64,000 nt of DNA from the NCBI GenBank assembly GCA_030686995.1, contig CM060704.1:115236042-115300041 (forward strand). Reading direction: 5' to 3'. Each line of letters begins with the position of its first letter. The first letter of the stretch is position 1. The notes under the pieces are model-generated. The model ran no database searches and had not been told where the DNA came from. It worked only from the letters and a program-made list of their open reading frames with translations. This document shows positions 48,251 through 61,696 of the stretch, piece by piece. The position numbers and the translations under genes are program-made. Origin of the DNA: Artemisia argyi (Eukaryota; Streptophyta; Magnoliopsida; Asterales; Asteraceae).

Positions 48251-49594
48251 TTCAAAAACTTCGATTTCTTGTTTCTTGAAATTATTTAAAACTCTTAGAT
48301 ATTTAAAACTCTTCGATTTCTTGTGTCCACTGATCAACATCAATCCATAACATGTTCCAAACCACATAATTTCGCAAAGTTATGCGAAAACTCTTAGAAC
48401 AATCTTTTGTGTAACGAAGCATGAACAAGGAATCATGTTATCAATTTTTATTTTTATTATTTTCTTTTTATTTTTTTTGGGTTACAAATGCAAGAAAAAC
48501 CATGGGCGAGTGTTCTTAACCATAACCTAGGGCTATTGACCAAGTATTAACACATTTCAACCATAAAATCAAAGGATTGAACCTGCGAGTGTACGTAAAC
48601 CCTAAACCTTTGATTATCGAGTTAGACATGTTTTTGGTTCAATTCATTCAAACACACATGTTTACAACCACATTATAACACAAACCCAAGCAATTAATTG
48701 GACCAAAACATACCTAAACAAAAATACCCAAAATTATCGCATGAACCCTAATTCGAAGAATCGTTCAATTAGTGTTTCTGGGTACAATTAGTTCATAGAA
48801 ACATGTTAAGGGCATTGTTTGGATCATATCCCATAACAAACATTGATCATAACTACAACAAATCCAATAAACCCAATTCGACTAGAACCCCAATTATAAA
48901 ATAACGATTTGAGAAAGTTTTAGCCGTTGGATCTATATAAAAATCAAAACCATTGCTTAGAATCATGTTAAGAACATATAATTACTTACGGATTTGAAGA
49001 TTATCGTGTAGATTTGTTGTTTGATTGTGAGCCGTGGATCTAGTAGCTGAAAGGAGTAAATGTAGTTTCAGTTTTTGTAGGAAAATTCAGAAAGAGTAAA
49101 TGTAATTATATTTACTTTTTGTTAAAAAAAATTAAGTTTCAGCATTTGTCACATTTACCCCTTTAACTCACAATTTTGCAAACATAATCCATTTAACTCA
49201 CAATACATTTTAGTTTACCAACACAACAATTTTATGGAAAGAGCATTACGTTAAAAAACCCCCCCTTTGACATGAGACAAAATTAATTATGATTGTATGA
49301 GAATGTTTTACCAGTCAATGAGAGTCTATCCCAAATAACTTCTTAGCAACAAAATTTTATCATAACAACATATATTTTTGGTAAAATGCAAGTACGTTTA
49401 AAATTTTAGTAAAAATTTTGAAATTTAAAATTCTTTGACTTTCCCTCAACACTTGTTCGGAAAAATTTAAAATTTGATAAAACAAGATGTTGAAAAAGAA
49501 GTGTGTGCTTGCATTTTTTTAATGAGAAATAAAAATGGAAAATCTTTTTGGGTTTTTGGAAAAGTATTTACAAAGATATTTTGATGTTTGACAT
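48251..49594 (-). other. Spacer between pol and env-like ORF, no gene
   Basis: AT-rich. One more TTATGCGAAAA lies near 48380. ATCAAAGG and CCTTTGAT face each other at about 48569 and 48606. No coding similarity recognised. Confidence 0.5.
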
Positions 49595-52500
49595 TTAGTT
49601 ATGTTTTAAAATTTTTTCCAGATCTTCTGGAGCCAAACATCGCATACCAATTTGGTGGACTAGATCAACAAACCTTGTTGGAGGTAATGATTTTGTGAGC
49701 AAGTCTGCCAATTGGTATTCAGTACCCACAAAGTATAATTCAACTGTACCCTTTTCGACATGCTCCTTGATGAAATGATAACAGAGATCAATGTGCTTGG
49801 ACTTGGAATGATGAACGGTGTTGCAGGATATTGCTATGGCACTCTTGGAGTCACAATACATCGGAATCTTGTTGAATAAGTAGCCATAGTCCATGAGTTG
49901 TGTTCTCATCCAAATGACTTGAGTGCAACATGCGGACATAGCTACATATTCTGATTCGGTTGAAATGATGTGTAGTCCTGCTTCTTTGATTGCCAAGAGA
50001 CAAGCTTGTCTCCGAGAAACTGTAATCTACCAGATGTACTTTTGCATGTGTTTAAACATCCTGCATGATCAACATCTGAAAAAGCTATTAGTTCAAAACC
50101 AGAATCCTTTGGATACTAGATTCCCAAGTTAATGGTTCCCTTTACGTATCGAAGGATTCTTTTAGCCTCATTGAGGTGCCTTTCATTAGGTTCAGACTGA
50201 TAACGTGAGCACACATATACTACAAAAACAATATCTGGTCTACTAGCTGTGAGATATATGAGTGACCCAATAATACTTCGGTATTTGGTAAGGTCAACTG
50301 GAGTCCCATGTATGTCAGCATCTAGTTTGGTTGAATAAGCCATTGGTGTATTATAAGTATCACAGCTTTTCATTCAATGTTTCTTTAAAATTTTAAGAGC
50401 ATATTTGGACTAATTTAGAAAAATTCCACAGGACCTGTCATGGACATTTCAAAATTATCTTTCATTAATTTTGCAAAAGCAATTGAATATTTCTTATTTG
50501 TGGAAGCAAAAGATAATGTCATCGACATAAATTTGAACAATTAATATGTCCTTCCCGTGTTTTTGAGTAGATAATGTTAGATCCACCGCACCTTTAGTAA
50601 AATTATTTGTCAGCAAGAAAGCAGTTAATTTGTCATACCACGTCCTTGGGGCTTGCTTGAGTCCATCAAGAGCCTTCTTGAGTCTGTATACATGATTGGG
50701 ACGTTCAGGATCAACAAATTTTTGGTTGACTAACATAAACCACTTCACGGAGTTGACCATTTAGAAATGCTGTTTTCACATCCATTTGATAAACAACTAT
50801 ATTCCTGTGAGCAGCGTATGTAAGAAAAATCCGTACAACTTCAAGTCTAGCCACTAGAGCAAAAGATTCTTCAAAATCAATTTCTTTTTCTTGAGAAAAT
50901 CCTTTGGCTACCAAACGGGATTTGTTACGTATGACCGTGCCTTCTACATCCAATTTGTTCTTCCAAATCCACTTAAGACCAATGACGAAGACTCCTTCAG
51001 GTCTTTCAACTAACTCCCAGACTTCTAATCTTTTGAATTGATTAAGTTCCTCTTGCATTGATTAAATCTAGTTGTCGTAAGTCATTGCTTGTTTGATGTT
51101 TTTAGGTTCATCTTGACATACTGTAAGAGCATAAATGCAAGTTTCACCATCTGTGTGGATTCGTTGTCTTGTCATTACCGGTGCATCTGGATGACCAATA
51201 ATTTGTACTAAGGGGTGATCTTTAGTCCATTTGTGTGTCGAAGGGTGAAGTTGATAATTATCACGCAGATTAGCGGGATCCAAATTGCGTGTTGATGACT
51301 CTGCAATATCAGGAATGGTTGGAGCCGGAGCAAAAGGGTTAAAGAACGCATTTGGGTCATAATCTGTGGATTGTGGTACTAATTGTTGTTCAGAATCTTC
51401 AGCTGATTGTCATGAGTTGGAAGCAGTTTGATCTGCTGTTGATGGAGATACAATTGGAGGACCATTTGAAGCAACAGTGGTTGTTTGTCTAGGTGTATCA
51501 GGTACTTGAATATTTTCAGGTTGAGCAGCGAAAATAGGTGAGACCTCTGGAGGACGGTTTACAATTGAATCATCAAACAGTGAAGCAAAGAAGGTTTCTA
51601 ATTCTTTGCGGGTGAGTGACAAGGATTCAGCTGGAGAGTCCGAAAAATTCAGACAGTTGGTTGCAGGTCCTAAGCTGTTATGCTCAGAAGCCATCTGTGT
51701 AAGCTCATCGAAATTAGCATGAATAGTCTCTTGAATTTCTCTAGTACGACGGTTCTATATCCGAAAGCCTTTGGAATTTTCACAATATCCAACAAAGATA
51801 CCAATGTCAGCCTTTGCTTTAAGTTTTCCCAGATCATCACGGTCATTGACTGGGTAACAAAGAGCACCAAATACATGAAAGTAATTAATGTTCGGTTTTC
51901 TTTTGTGAACAATATTATAAGGAGTTTTGTGAGGACGTTTAGTGACCATACAATGGTTTTATGTGTAACATGCAGTTGAAACAGCTTCAGCCCATAAGTA
52001 ATTTGGTAATTGAGCATTGATTAACATAGTCCTTGCAGCTTCCACTAACGTTCTGTTGCGTCTTTCGACTAATCCATTCTATTTAGGGCTTCTTGCAGTT
52101 GATGTTTGATGTTCAATTCCCACTTTCTCAAAGTAAGACCGAAGAGTCTGATTCTTAAATTCAGTTCCATTGTCTGTTCTAACCTTTCTGACCGTGTTAC
52201 GAAGCTGAACTTGAATTTTTGTGAGAAAGGTGATGATCATAGAAGGAGCTTGATCTTTACTGCAAAGAAAGTAAAACCAAGTCCATTTTGAGTAGTCATC
52301 AACAATTACTAGAATGTAGCATTTCCCATTTATAGTTTGAACACGCATTGGGCCACACAAATCCATATAAAGCATTTGAAGAACATGATTAGTACTGTGT
52401 TCAGTTTTTGACGAAAAATGTACACGAGTACTCTTTCCTTGTTCACAAGCCGGACATAAGTGATCTTTGGCGTTTCGGAATCTTGGAAGACCATCAACAA

Positions 52501-52673
52501 GTTTGTGACATGCAAGATCAGTGTCATCGTTTGAAATTCAAGTGAGAAAGTTGTTTGTGCCATAAACATGATTTTGTAGAATCAGCTTTGGAGAGAAGAC
52601 ATATGGGAGAAGATGCAATCATATATGACAATGAGATGGTGTAGAGACTGGTTTTACGAGTGCATGACATGAG
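49595..52673 (-). pseudogene. Sirevirus-like copia pol: GAG_pre-integrase, integrase, RT, RNase H
   Basis: From high to low coordinates: a GAG_pre-integrase segment at about 52673-52400; integrase core (DLCGPMRV; DDYSKWTWFYFL; RTDNGTEFKN; then a frame with VFGALCYPV); an acidic Ser/Pro linker; RT ([39 protein letters not shown] with the YVDD pair intact at about 50525); the SLIYLTASRPDI connection; and RNase H (STESEYVAMSACC; YCDSKSAIAISC; YQLADLLTKSLP). Stops and frameshifts break it into at least nine pieces. Gag and the 5' LTR are missing because a D-family LTR fragment abuts it at 52674. Confidence 0.9.
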
Positions 52674-53968
52674 TGATGTGCTGGATATTACTCTACACTA
52701 AAGTTTTACTTCTCAAGGGATCTTGAGAAGCTTACAATCCCCACGAGGCAGTGTACCTGACCGATGTAGTATAGTGAAGTGGCAAGTACCGGGGGATTGA
52801 TCATTCTCCACAGGGAATAGTGTTCGTTAGGATTGAAATTAATCTAACTAGGTCTAGAGGTGATGGATGATTCTTTTTGTATTTTTATGAAAGCATGTAA
52901 AATCTCGGGTATTGGAAGAGTGGGCGGAATTAGTTGCTAGTCAACTAGCACAATTAACTACTAATGCAATAAAAATAAAATAAACAAGAAAGTAAAATGA
53001 GAAAACTTATATATGGAGAAAACGTGTTTACTTAGACTTCATTATTTCCTAGTTATCTTTTACTGATTGATAAGCTTGTTACAATTGCGTGGGTGATGTG
53101 TTGCATTCCTTAATACCATTTGTGGGCCGTGTATGATCTTCCCCAATTCTATAAGCTTCTATCTCTTCCTATGGTGACACGTTAAGTATCCTAACCATGG
53201 CCTCCTTAATAGTCACCTATGCATTAAATACAACCATTAAAATCATAGTACACATCCGATTCATGTTTCTTAAGACGTTCAAGCAAGTTACCGTATAGGA
53301 GATTAGCCAGTTTTCTTAAGCCTAACATCGATTATCAATCACCCAACAACAACTAATAACAAACCATCAATCAATAATCAATAACTAGGTTTCATTACAT
53401 CTAAGCAAACACAAATACACCTAGCCTAGCATGTTAAAAGAAAGACAAGCATAAGATATAATCAAACAACACATAGACATATTGAATGATTGATGGATTA
53501 CTTATCTTTAATTGAACATGGAAGAAACAAGGGTATGAAACCCTTAAAAAGTTCTGAAATTCGTACTAGCGTTTGTGTGTGTGTTCCACCAAAACGTTCC
53601 TCTCTAATGAATGAAAAATCAAAAACTATATATAGATTTACATGGGTGACGACGCCATCTTTTGATGGTTGACGCCGTCATCTCGCTGCGGCTAGGGTTT
53701 CTTGTCGCCCAATCCAACTTCTTGTCGCCGTCTCTCTTTATTACTTCTGGGCCGTCACGCTTTACTGCTACACATGACGGCCTACCTCTGGTAGAACGTG
53801 ACACCGTCACGTGTAAAACCTCAAATTGTCTTCTGGCACGCCAAATGTAAATTTAATATCCACCTCTTGTCACAAAGGCTGACGTCGTCCCCTTGAACTC
53901 CTGACGTCGTCAAGTGTAAATTCCAGCATGGATTCTTAACTTTGTCGTTTTCTTCACTTCTTGCTCCA
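52674..53968 (-). repeat. Truncated minus-strand LTR of the D/B family
   Basis: Read on the minus strand it ends in the family's LTR 3' end (TCAAGATCCCTTGAGA region, terminal CACATCA) and contains the TATA context and a decayed palindrome array at about 53640-53915 (TGACGCCGTCA at 53669, TGACACCGTCA, TGACGTCGTCA). The similarity stops at the position corresponding to GGAGCATAAAAGTG, about 120 bp short of the LTR start. The junction joins unrelated sequence at about 53968. Confidence 0.85.
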
Positions 53969-54439
53969 TGTGGAAACCGTAGAGGGGGGGGGGGGTTGAA
54001 TACGTTTCCATTAAAAACTTAAAACTTTTGTATCAAGTAACCAAGCAAGTTTGATGTAATATGAGAAGTCTCAACAAAAATTCTTGCGACAACTAGTGAT
54101 AGTGGATTATCATGTGTGAAGCATATTACCATGACATAAACATTGACACACATAAATACCACACAATATATGCAATAAACCACACAAACATAAAAGCAAT
54201 GCAAATGTAAAACGATAAATGAAAATATAAAAAATAAAGAGATAAGTTAAGAAAACACAAACCCGGACACGGCGATTTATAGTGCTTTGGTCACGAAGCT
54301 CCTCTTCGCCTTACTCCACTCCCCGAGTACCCAACTTGAGAGTTATTTCACTAATCAACAAGTTCCATTCTCGGCGGATAAAACCATACAACGTCGCTTA
54401 CATTATTTTCCGACACTAAGCTAAATGTCGAGTACTAAT
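53969..54439 (-). other. LTR-like sequence, left part (possibly Sirevirus 5' LTR)
   Basis: It contains AAACCGTAGA followed by a run of 12 G (53984-53995) and TTGAATACG, then CACGGCGATTTATAGTGCTTTGGT and TACTCCACTCCCCGAG, phrases I associate with plant copia LTRs. Element C interrupts it at 54440. Orientation and family are inferred. Confidence 0.4.
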
Positions 54440-56492
54440 TGTTAGACCCGTTTCCCAGGTACTTGGACCCCACCCTAAATGTAATGGACTAAGAGCCTTA
54501 CGTGGTTGGTTAGTCAACAAATGTCGTGATGTGGTCAAACCCGATAGTCATAGTATTTCGTAATGTGGTTTTAGAAATACTATGTGTCATAAGTAAGAGG
54601 GATAAGAACTTGAGGGACCTAAGTTGACAGAATCCCAAAACTGGTACTAGAACCAACTTGTTCTAGTCTGCAGGGACTATTCTTGCCAAAACCTCAAACT
54701 GGGACTAGAACCAACTTGTTCTAGTACCAGGACTAAATTCTTATAGCAATTGAGGGACCAAAAGTGCCAAATGGTGACATAACTTTTGTATGAAGTAATC
54801 TTGGTCTAGAAATCTCCTGGTTCTTTGGGATATTTCAGTATTATCAAAGGTGTGTGAGTGTGTTCGGTTCAGAGAAAAAGGAGGGAAACAAGGTTCTTAT
54901 AAAAAGACCAATTTGATGAAGAATTAGTGCTCCAATCAAGAGATAAGCATGTATTGATCATTACTACAAGTAAGTAACTTATCTGTTGTTCTTAATTAGT
55001 GAATTGAGAGGTTAGGGTTTATGAACCCTAATTTGGGGATATAGGGTAAAGATGTGTTTTAAGATAATTAAAGTGATCAAGATACCTATGAGATATGTTT
55101 AATGGTTTTATGGTTGATGATCTACGGGGTTTATCATCATATAATCAAGATATGGTTATATGATTATTAGAGGTGACTAGAAGTAAGCTAATGGTTGTGT
55201 AAACCATTGTTGTAATTATGATGTTATATGTATTAAGTGTTTATGTTTATGATGATGAAGAATGATTATGCCTTAGGATGATAGTATGGATGATGATGAT
55301 GATGACATTGATGATGGTGAGATTGGTTTGATATGCTTAGCTTGGAGCTAAAGTAAGTAAAATGATGATAGCATATGTTATATGGATTTCTATCATTATG
55401 TGTTATGTATGTTTATGTTGAGAAGATGAGCTTGGATTATGCTTATGTGATGCCATGGTTATGGCTTATGTGATGAGATGATGCTTTAGAATATGTTAAT
55501 GATATGTGATAGTTGAGACTTGGGTATGTAAGCCATGAAGTAAGTGTTTATGTATATGATGCATTATGTGGATTGAAGTATAATAGTATGTTATAGTCAT
55601 TTTACTTACTAAGCCTTTGTGCTTATGGTTTAGTTGTCTAACCATTTTGTAGGATTGGCATGTTCTTATGGATGGCTTGGATATGTGGATTAAGGTTTTG
55701 GTTATGCAAGATTTAAGGTAATATATGTTTAGGAGCTTAGCTAGAATACCGGGCTCTTGTGTAAGTTTGTACCCCCGTTAGTCTTTTATGGGTTGTTAAA
55801 GGGCAGCCGTATGGCAAAGTGTATGTCAAGAGTTGTATGACAATTTGGTAGTCATTTGATAAGTCAAAGTATGGTTTATGTGTTTTTGAGTAAAGTTAAA
55901 GGTGCGTTTGGTTTAAGTGTAAACATACCCATTTTGAGTAGTAAACGGGTCAAGTGTTATTGGAACATGTTTGATATGTTAAATGATTGATTTCTGGAAA
56001 GTTTGGTGTAAAACGAAAGTGATATAAGTGGTTTGTTGCGAAATGGGTCAAAACGGGTTATTTGCATAACCCGTCGTAAAGTACCCATTCGGGGTATCGT
56101 AAAATAAATGTTTTTGCATGAAAATGAGCCCATTCATATACCAAATAAATCTGGAAAGTTTGGTTGAGTTTTGAGTTCAGGAGGTCGGGTTTCCGGCAGG
56201 GGATTTTGAAAGTGATTTCGGGACAACAAGCTGTCCAGATTTTCCGGGCAGACTGTGCAGATTTTTGGCAGTTTTCAAAAATTCATATCTTTTAATCCGT
56301 AAGTCGTCACGGGTTGTGCCACCTATCGTTTCGAAGGTGATTGAGTCTATTTTCACCCAAAATTAGCTCCAAGGTCTGATTGTGTACTGATTTTTGTCAG
56401 TTTATGAAAGAGTAACAGCAGGTCAGTTTTAGTTCAAGCGTTTCCGCGTAAAAAGTCAAAGTTTTCAAAGTAAGCGGGCATGTGGTGTTACA
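54440..56492 (+). repeat. Element C 5' LTR
   Basis: 2,053 bp. Two copies of the inverted repeat CTAGAAC-N6-GTTCTAG lie at 54647-54666 and 54715-54734, and a TATA box TATAAAAAG at 54898-54906. ATGATGATGATGATG-type microsatellites occur near 55290. Confidence 0.92.
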
Positions 56493-56495
56493 AAT

Positions 56496-56508
56496 TGGTA
56501 TCAGAGCT
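56496..56508 (+). other. Primer-binding site of element C
   Basis: TTGGTATCAGAGCTTC begins three bases after the LTR and is complementary to initiator tRNA-Met. Confidence 0.88.
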
Positions 56509-59232
56509 TCGGTTTAAGTGAATTAGGTTTCCACTATAGGTTGACTAGTCTTAAACCACTTGTAGATATGTTGGATGTAAGTGTTAGTAATGCGGAAAGT
56601 AAACGTTAAGTATGAGTTGGATTATATTTTATGATATATGAGCTTAATGATGATAAGTGATGGATGTATGATATAGTGTTGTTGTGTATGAGGTATTAGT
56701 CAGTGGAGGACTTGAAGTGTTTGAATGATTTGTTGGCCGTGTACCTTGATTGGTGCCGATGACTATTATGTGATTATGTGAATGTATGATAGAGTAGAGG
56801 TAATGGAATGCGAGTAGAAATGCCAAGTGGTATTAGAGATGGGCTAGTAAGCGAATTAAAGTGTCATGATGCCTTAGTTATAAGGTAGACTAGTGCTTGC
56901 GGCTAATTAGAATGTTGATGCTTAGACATAGATTGATTGTGCATGTGATGTGTGAGCCATAGACTATATGATTTGATTGTGATTATGAATGTTTTAACAC
57001 TTGTTGGATAAGTGTTAAGTGATAAGTATTATTGTTTATGTGATGTTAAGTCTATGGTAGTAGTTTATTATATGTCTAAGTTTTATGGGATGTGCTTAAG
57101 AGCACGATTCGTAGAAGTGTATGAGTTGAGATAGATGCATTGGAATGCATATTTCGTGAGACATGAACGATTAGATGTAATAATGAATAGATGCTTGAAG
57201 CATAAGTCTTACACGCTTAATTAAAATAAGAAAAGTTAAAGTATACGGTTAAGATGTGACGAGATCATGTTATATATAAAACATGATAAGTTAAATATGT
57301 TAGTAAGTAAATGGTTAAGCGTGATAACTAGAAGTGATGAATGATACATAGATTGCGCTTGAATTCATAAGTAATATGCAGTGCGCTAGAAGAATCGTAA
57401 AACATGAGTATAGTCATGTTTATATATTGGATAGTATGTGATGAGATTAATGGAAATGTTATAGAATAAGCCTATGTAAGGCTTATATGAGTAAAGTTGA
57501 GTAGACTAAATGAAGTGATAGTATGAGTTGTGAACATGGTCAACAAGGGTTGCGGATAATAGTAAAAGTTTGTGGTAAGGACACATAGAGAATGTGTAAA
57601 CTGTAAATGGACAAGCATCATATAAAACTTGTCTAAAATAGAGATGCCACGTAGTGAATGTATGAGTCAACTTGGGGTTGACGGATAAATGATAAGTAGC
57701 ATTGTGAGAATACAAACATAATTTAACAAGTGTAATATAGCAACTTGTCTAGATGAATGTAAACGTGGTAGCGAATGTTGAAATTGCTCAAGGTAATGAG
57801 AAGTGTTGAAGTGATAGCGTGTACTTCATGATAAAAGTACATGAAAGATAAAATGAGTAAAGATGATAAGTTAGATATAGATTGGATCCAATTCTCTAGT
57901 TTTGGTATCCTTCGGGATAGCCCAGCTTGCCTTTATGGCATGTGTTTTCGGCATCCTTCGAGATGGCCTAGCTTGCCTTTCATGGCATGGTTGTTAGCTT
58001 GCCTTCGCGGCATGTGTTTTGGCATCCTTTGAGATGGCCTAGCTTGCCTTCATGGCATGGTTGTTAGCTTGCCTTTACAGCATGGTTGTTAGCTTGCCTT
58101 TCATGGCATGGTTGTTAGCTTGCCTTCGCCGGCATGGTTTGCTTATATTCTTGGCATGTATGAAAGTATCCTTTGGGATAGCTTAGCTTGCCTTTCATGG
58201 CATGGTTGTACAACTTGCCTTATGGCATGGATGATAGTTATGGCATTTTTCGGGGTGGCCCAGCTTGCCGCAAGGGCATGGATATTATGGTATCCTTCGG
58301 GATAGCCAGCTTGTCTTTATGACATGGATGAATAGTTAGTGAGATTGGATCCAAGGCTAGAAAAGAAGGAAAGTAAAGTAAGTATGATTGTTGTGTCGGA
58401 AGTACATGAGTAGGAGGATTTATAATCTCCTTATTTAAATGGATTGGGACGCCTCTTCATTTAAATAAAGAAATTGTAAATCACCGAACCATAAGTTTAT
58501 AATTCCTTACTTGTATAGATTGGGACGCCTTTTTATGTAAGTAAAGAGTTATAAATGAGTGGGCTTATGTGTAGCCGATATGATATGAATACGGGTAGAG
58601 ATATGAGAAAGTGAAAACTAAAACAAGTTAGACGTTATAAGAAGAGATTAGATATAAAAGCTTGTAGTGGCGTTAAGGTCCTATATGAACCTTAAGATAG
58701 ACGCCTAGAATGAGTTTTTGCTTTAAGTTGATAAGATGATGGGTGGAATTCCCACGACTTAACAAGAGGATTGCTTTAGTAATGCGTAGATTTGGTTTTG
58801 GAAGTGTCGTTTATATGGTACTATGTATATATTGCGAGATAAGTTACCGGTATTTGGAAGTAGATAAGTGTTGATATTGTGTAAAGTGTAATTTTGGCCG
58901 GTATATGACTTAAGGTCATGTTAGTGCATTTGTGAATGAAGTGATGATAGTGTTGAAGTTTGACTTATGGAAAGTCAAATAGTAGATGTTCCTGGATGAC
59001 AAATCGTCATTGTTGGAAATTTTAGATAAGCTTGTGATGAGTAGTATTGCTTATAGTCTATTATGAGTTATGATTGTGATATAGAAGCTTGGAATTGCAA
59101 GATCACTTAGATCGTTGCAATGTAATGACTAAGGATTTTGAAATTATGAGACATGTATATGTTGTGATTCAGTTTTGGGATAGCAAAAGACGAGAGATTT
59201 CGGGGACGAAATCTAAATAAGGGGGATAGAAT
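56509..59232 (+). other. Element C interior, no ORF; minisatellite inside
   Basis: From about 57895 to 58330 a unit built of GGCATCCTTCGGGATAGCC and AGCTTGCCTTTCATGGCATG recurs about ten times with variable spacing. The interior ends with GAGATTTCGGGGACGAAATC and AAATAAGGGGGATAGAAT, the PPT. No coding capacity recognised. Confidence 0.75.
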
Positions 59233-61696
59233 TGTTAGACCCGTTTCCCAGGTACTTGGACCCCACCCTAGATGTAATGGACTAAGAGCCTTACGTGGTT
59301 GGTTAGTCAACAAATGTCGTGATGTGGTCAAACCCGATAGTCATAGTATTTCGTAATGTGGTTTTAGAAATACTATGTGTCATAAGTAAGAGGGATAAGA
59401 ACTTGAGGGACCTAAGTTGACAGAATCCCAAACTGGTACTAGAACCAACTTGTTCTAGTCTGCAGGGACTCTTTTTGCCAAAACCTCAAACTGGCACTAG
59501 AACCAACTTGTTCTAGTACCAGGACTAAATTCTTATAGCAATTGAGGGACCAAAAGTACCAAATGGTGACATAACTTTGGTATGAAGTAATCTTGGTCTA
59601 GAAATCTCCAGGTTCTTTGGGATATTTCAGTATTATCAAAGGTGTGTGAGTGTGTTCGGTTCAGAGAAAAAGGAGGGAAACAAGGTTCTTATAAAAAGAC
59701 CAATTTGATGAAGAATTAGAGCTCCAATCAAGAGATAAGCATGTATTGATCATTACTACAAGTAAGTAACTTATCTATTGTACTTAATTAGTGAATTGAG
59801 ATGTTAGGGTTTATGAACCCTAATTTGGGGATATTGGGTAAAGATGTGTTTTAAGATAATTAAAGTGATCAAGATACCTATGAGATATGTTTAATGGTTT
59901 TATGGTTGATGATCTATGGGGTTTATCATCATATAATCAAGATATGGTTATATGATTATTAGAGGTGACTAGAAGTAAGCTTAGAGGTGGCAATTTGTAC
60001 CCAAAATCAAAAAAATGGGCTAAATGGGCAACATTTTTAAAAGATTTGGGTACATTTGGTCCCCTTCTTTTTTTTGAAATGGGCATATATTGCCCATTTA
60101 GAAATTAAATGGGCAAAATGGGTACATGTTTTTCTCTCGCATTAAATTGTTTTTAATGAAAAACTTATGGAAATAATATATTTAGTTACTTAAATATAAA
60201 TGAGGTGTTACGTTTGAAGATTTTTTTTTGTTGTTTTAGGTCTTTTTTAAGACGATTCGTATAACATGCGTCCGTTTGGCCCGCGCCCGTTTAGCCCGTG
60301 CCCGTTTAGCCCATAGTCCGTTTAGCCCGTAGCCCGTTTAGCCCGTAGCCCATGCCCACCCGGTCCGCCCGCTTTGCCACCTCTAAGTAAGCTAATGGTT
60401 GTGTAAACCATTGTTGTAATTATGATGTTATATGTATTAAGTGTTTATGTTTATGATGATGAAGAATGATTATGCATTAGGATGCTAGTATGGATGATGA
60501 TGATGATGACATTGATGACGGTGAGATTGGTTTGATATGCTTAGCTTGGAGCTAAGGTAAGTAAAATGATGATAGCATATGTTATATGGATTTCTATCAT
60601 TATGTGTTATGTATGTTTATATTGAGAAGATGAGCTTGGATTATACTTATGTGATGCCATGGTTATGGCTTATGTGATGAGATGATGCTTTAGAATATGT
60701 TAATGATATGTGATAGTTGAGACTTGGGTATGTAAGCCATGAAGTAAGTGTTTATGTATATGATGCATTATGTGGATTGAAGTATAATAGTATGTTATAG
60801 TCGTTTTACTTACTAAGCCTTTGTGCTTATGGTTTAGTTGTCTAACCATTATGTAGGATTGGCATGTTCTTATGGATGGCTTGGATATGTGGATTAAGGT
60901 TTTGGTTATGCAAGATTTAAGGTAATATGTGTTTAGGAGCTTAGCTAGAATAGCGGGCTCTTGTGTAAGTTTGTACCCCCGTTAGTCTTTTATGGGTTGT
61001 TAAAGGGCAGCCGTATGGCAAAGTGTATGTCAAGAGTTGTATGACAATTTGGTAGTCATTTGATAAGTCAAAGTATGGTTTTTGTGTTTTTGAGTAAAGT
61101 TAAAGGGGCGTTTGGTTTAAGTGTAAACATACCCATTTTGAGTAGTAAACGGGTCAAGTGTTATTGGAACATGTTTGATATGTTAAATGATTGATTTCTG
61201 GAAAGTTTGGTGTAAAACGAAAGTGATATAAGTGGTTTGTTGCGAAATGGGTCAAAACGGGTTATTTGCATAACCCGTCATAAAGTACCCCTTCGGGGTA
61301 TCGTAAGATAAATTTTTTTGCATGAAAATGAGCCCATTCATATACCAAATATATCTGGAAAGTTTGGTTGTGTTTCGAGTTCGGGAGGTCGGGTTTCCGG
61401 CCGGGGATTTTGAAAGTGATTTCGGGACAACAAGCTGTCCAGATTTTCCGGGCAGACTGTGCATATTTTTGGCAGTTTTCAAAAATTCATATCTTTTATT
61501 CCTTAAGTCGTCACGGGTCGTGCCACCTATCGTTTCGAAGGTGATTGAGTCTATTTTCATCTAAAAATATCCCCAAGGTCTGATTGTGTACTGATTTTTG
61601 TCAGTTTATGAAAGAGTAACAGCAGGTCAGTTTTAGTTCAAGCGTTTCCGCGTAAAAAGTCAAAGTTTTCAAAGTAAGCGGGCATGGGGTGTTACA
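59233..61696 (+). repeat. Element C 3' LTR
   Basis: 2,464 bp, which is the 5' LTR length plus a 404 bp MITE and its 8 bp duplication, within 1-2 bp. The inverted repeats recur at 59439-59458 and 59497-59516. Confidence 0.92.
59982..60385. mobile_element. hAT-type MITE, 404 bp, in the 3' LTR of element C
   Basis: The termini are TAGAGGTGGC and GCCACCTCTA, and the flanking duplication is AGTAAGCT (59974-59981 and 60386-60393). The 5' LTR shows the empty site, AGAAGTAAGCTAATGG. The left half repeats AAATGGGCA; the right end repeats CCCGTTTAGCCCGTAG. Confidence 0.92.

Larger units (their letters stand above)
54440..61696 (+). mobile_element. Element C: non-autonomous Tekay-like LTR element
   Basis: LTRs of 2,053 bp and 2,464 bp (the second enlarged by a nested MITE) run TGTTAGACCC...GGTGTTACA. 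The target duplication is CTAAT (54435-54439 and 61697-61701). A tRNA-Met primer site follows the 5' LTR, and TTTCGGGGACGAAAT plus a purine tract precede the 3' LTR, as in Tekay/Del chromoviruses. The 2.74 kb interior has no Gag or Pol. Confidence 0.92.
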
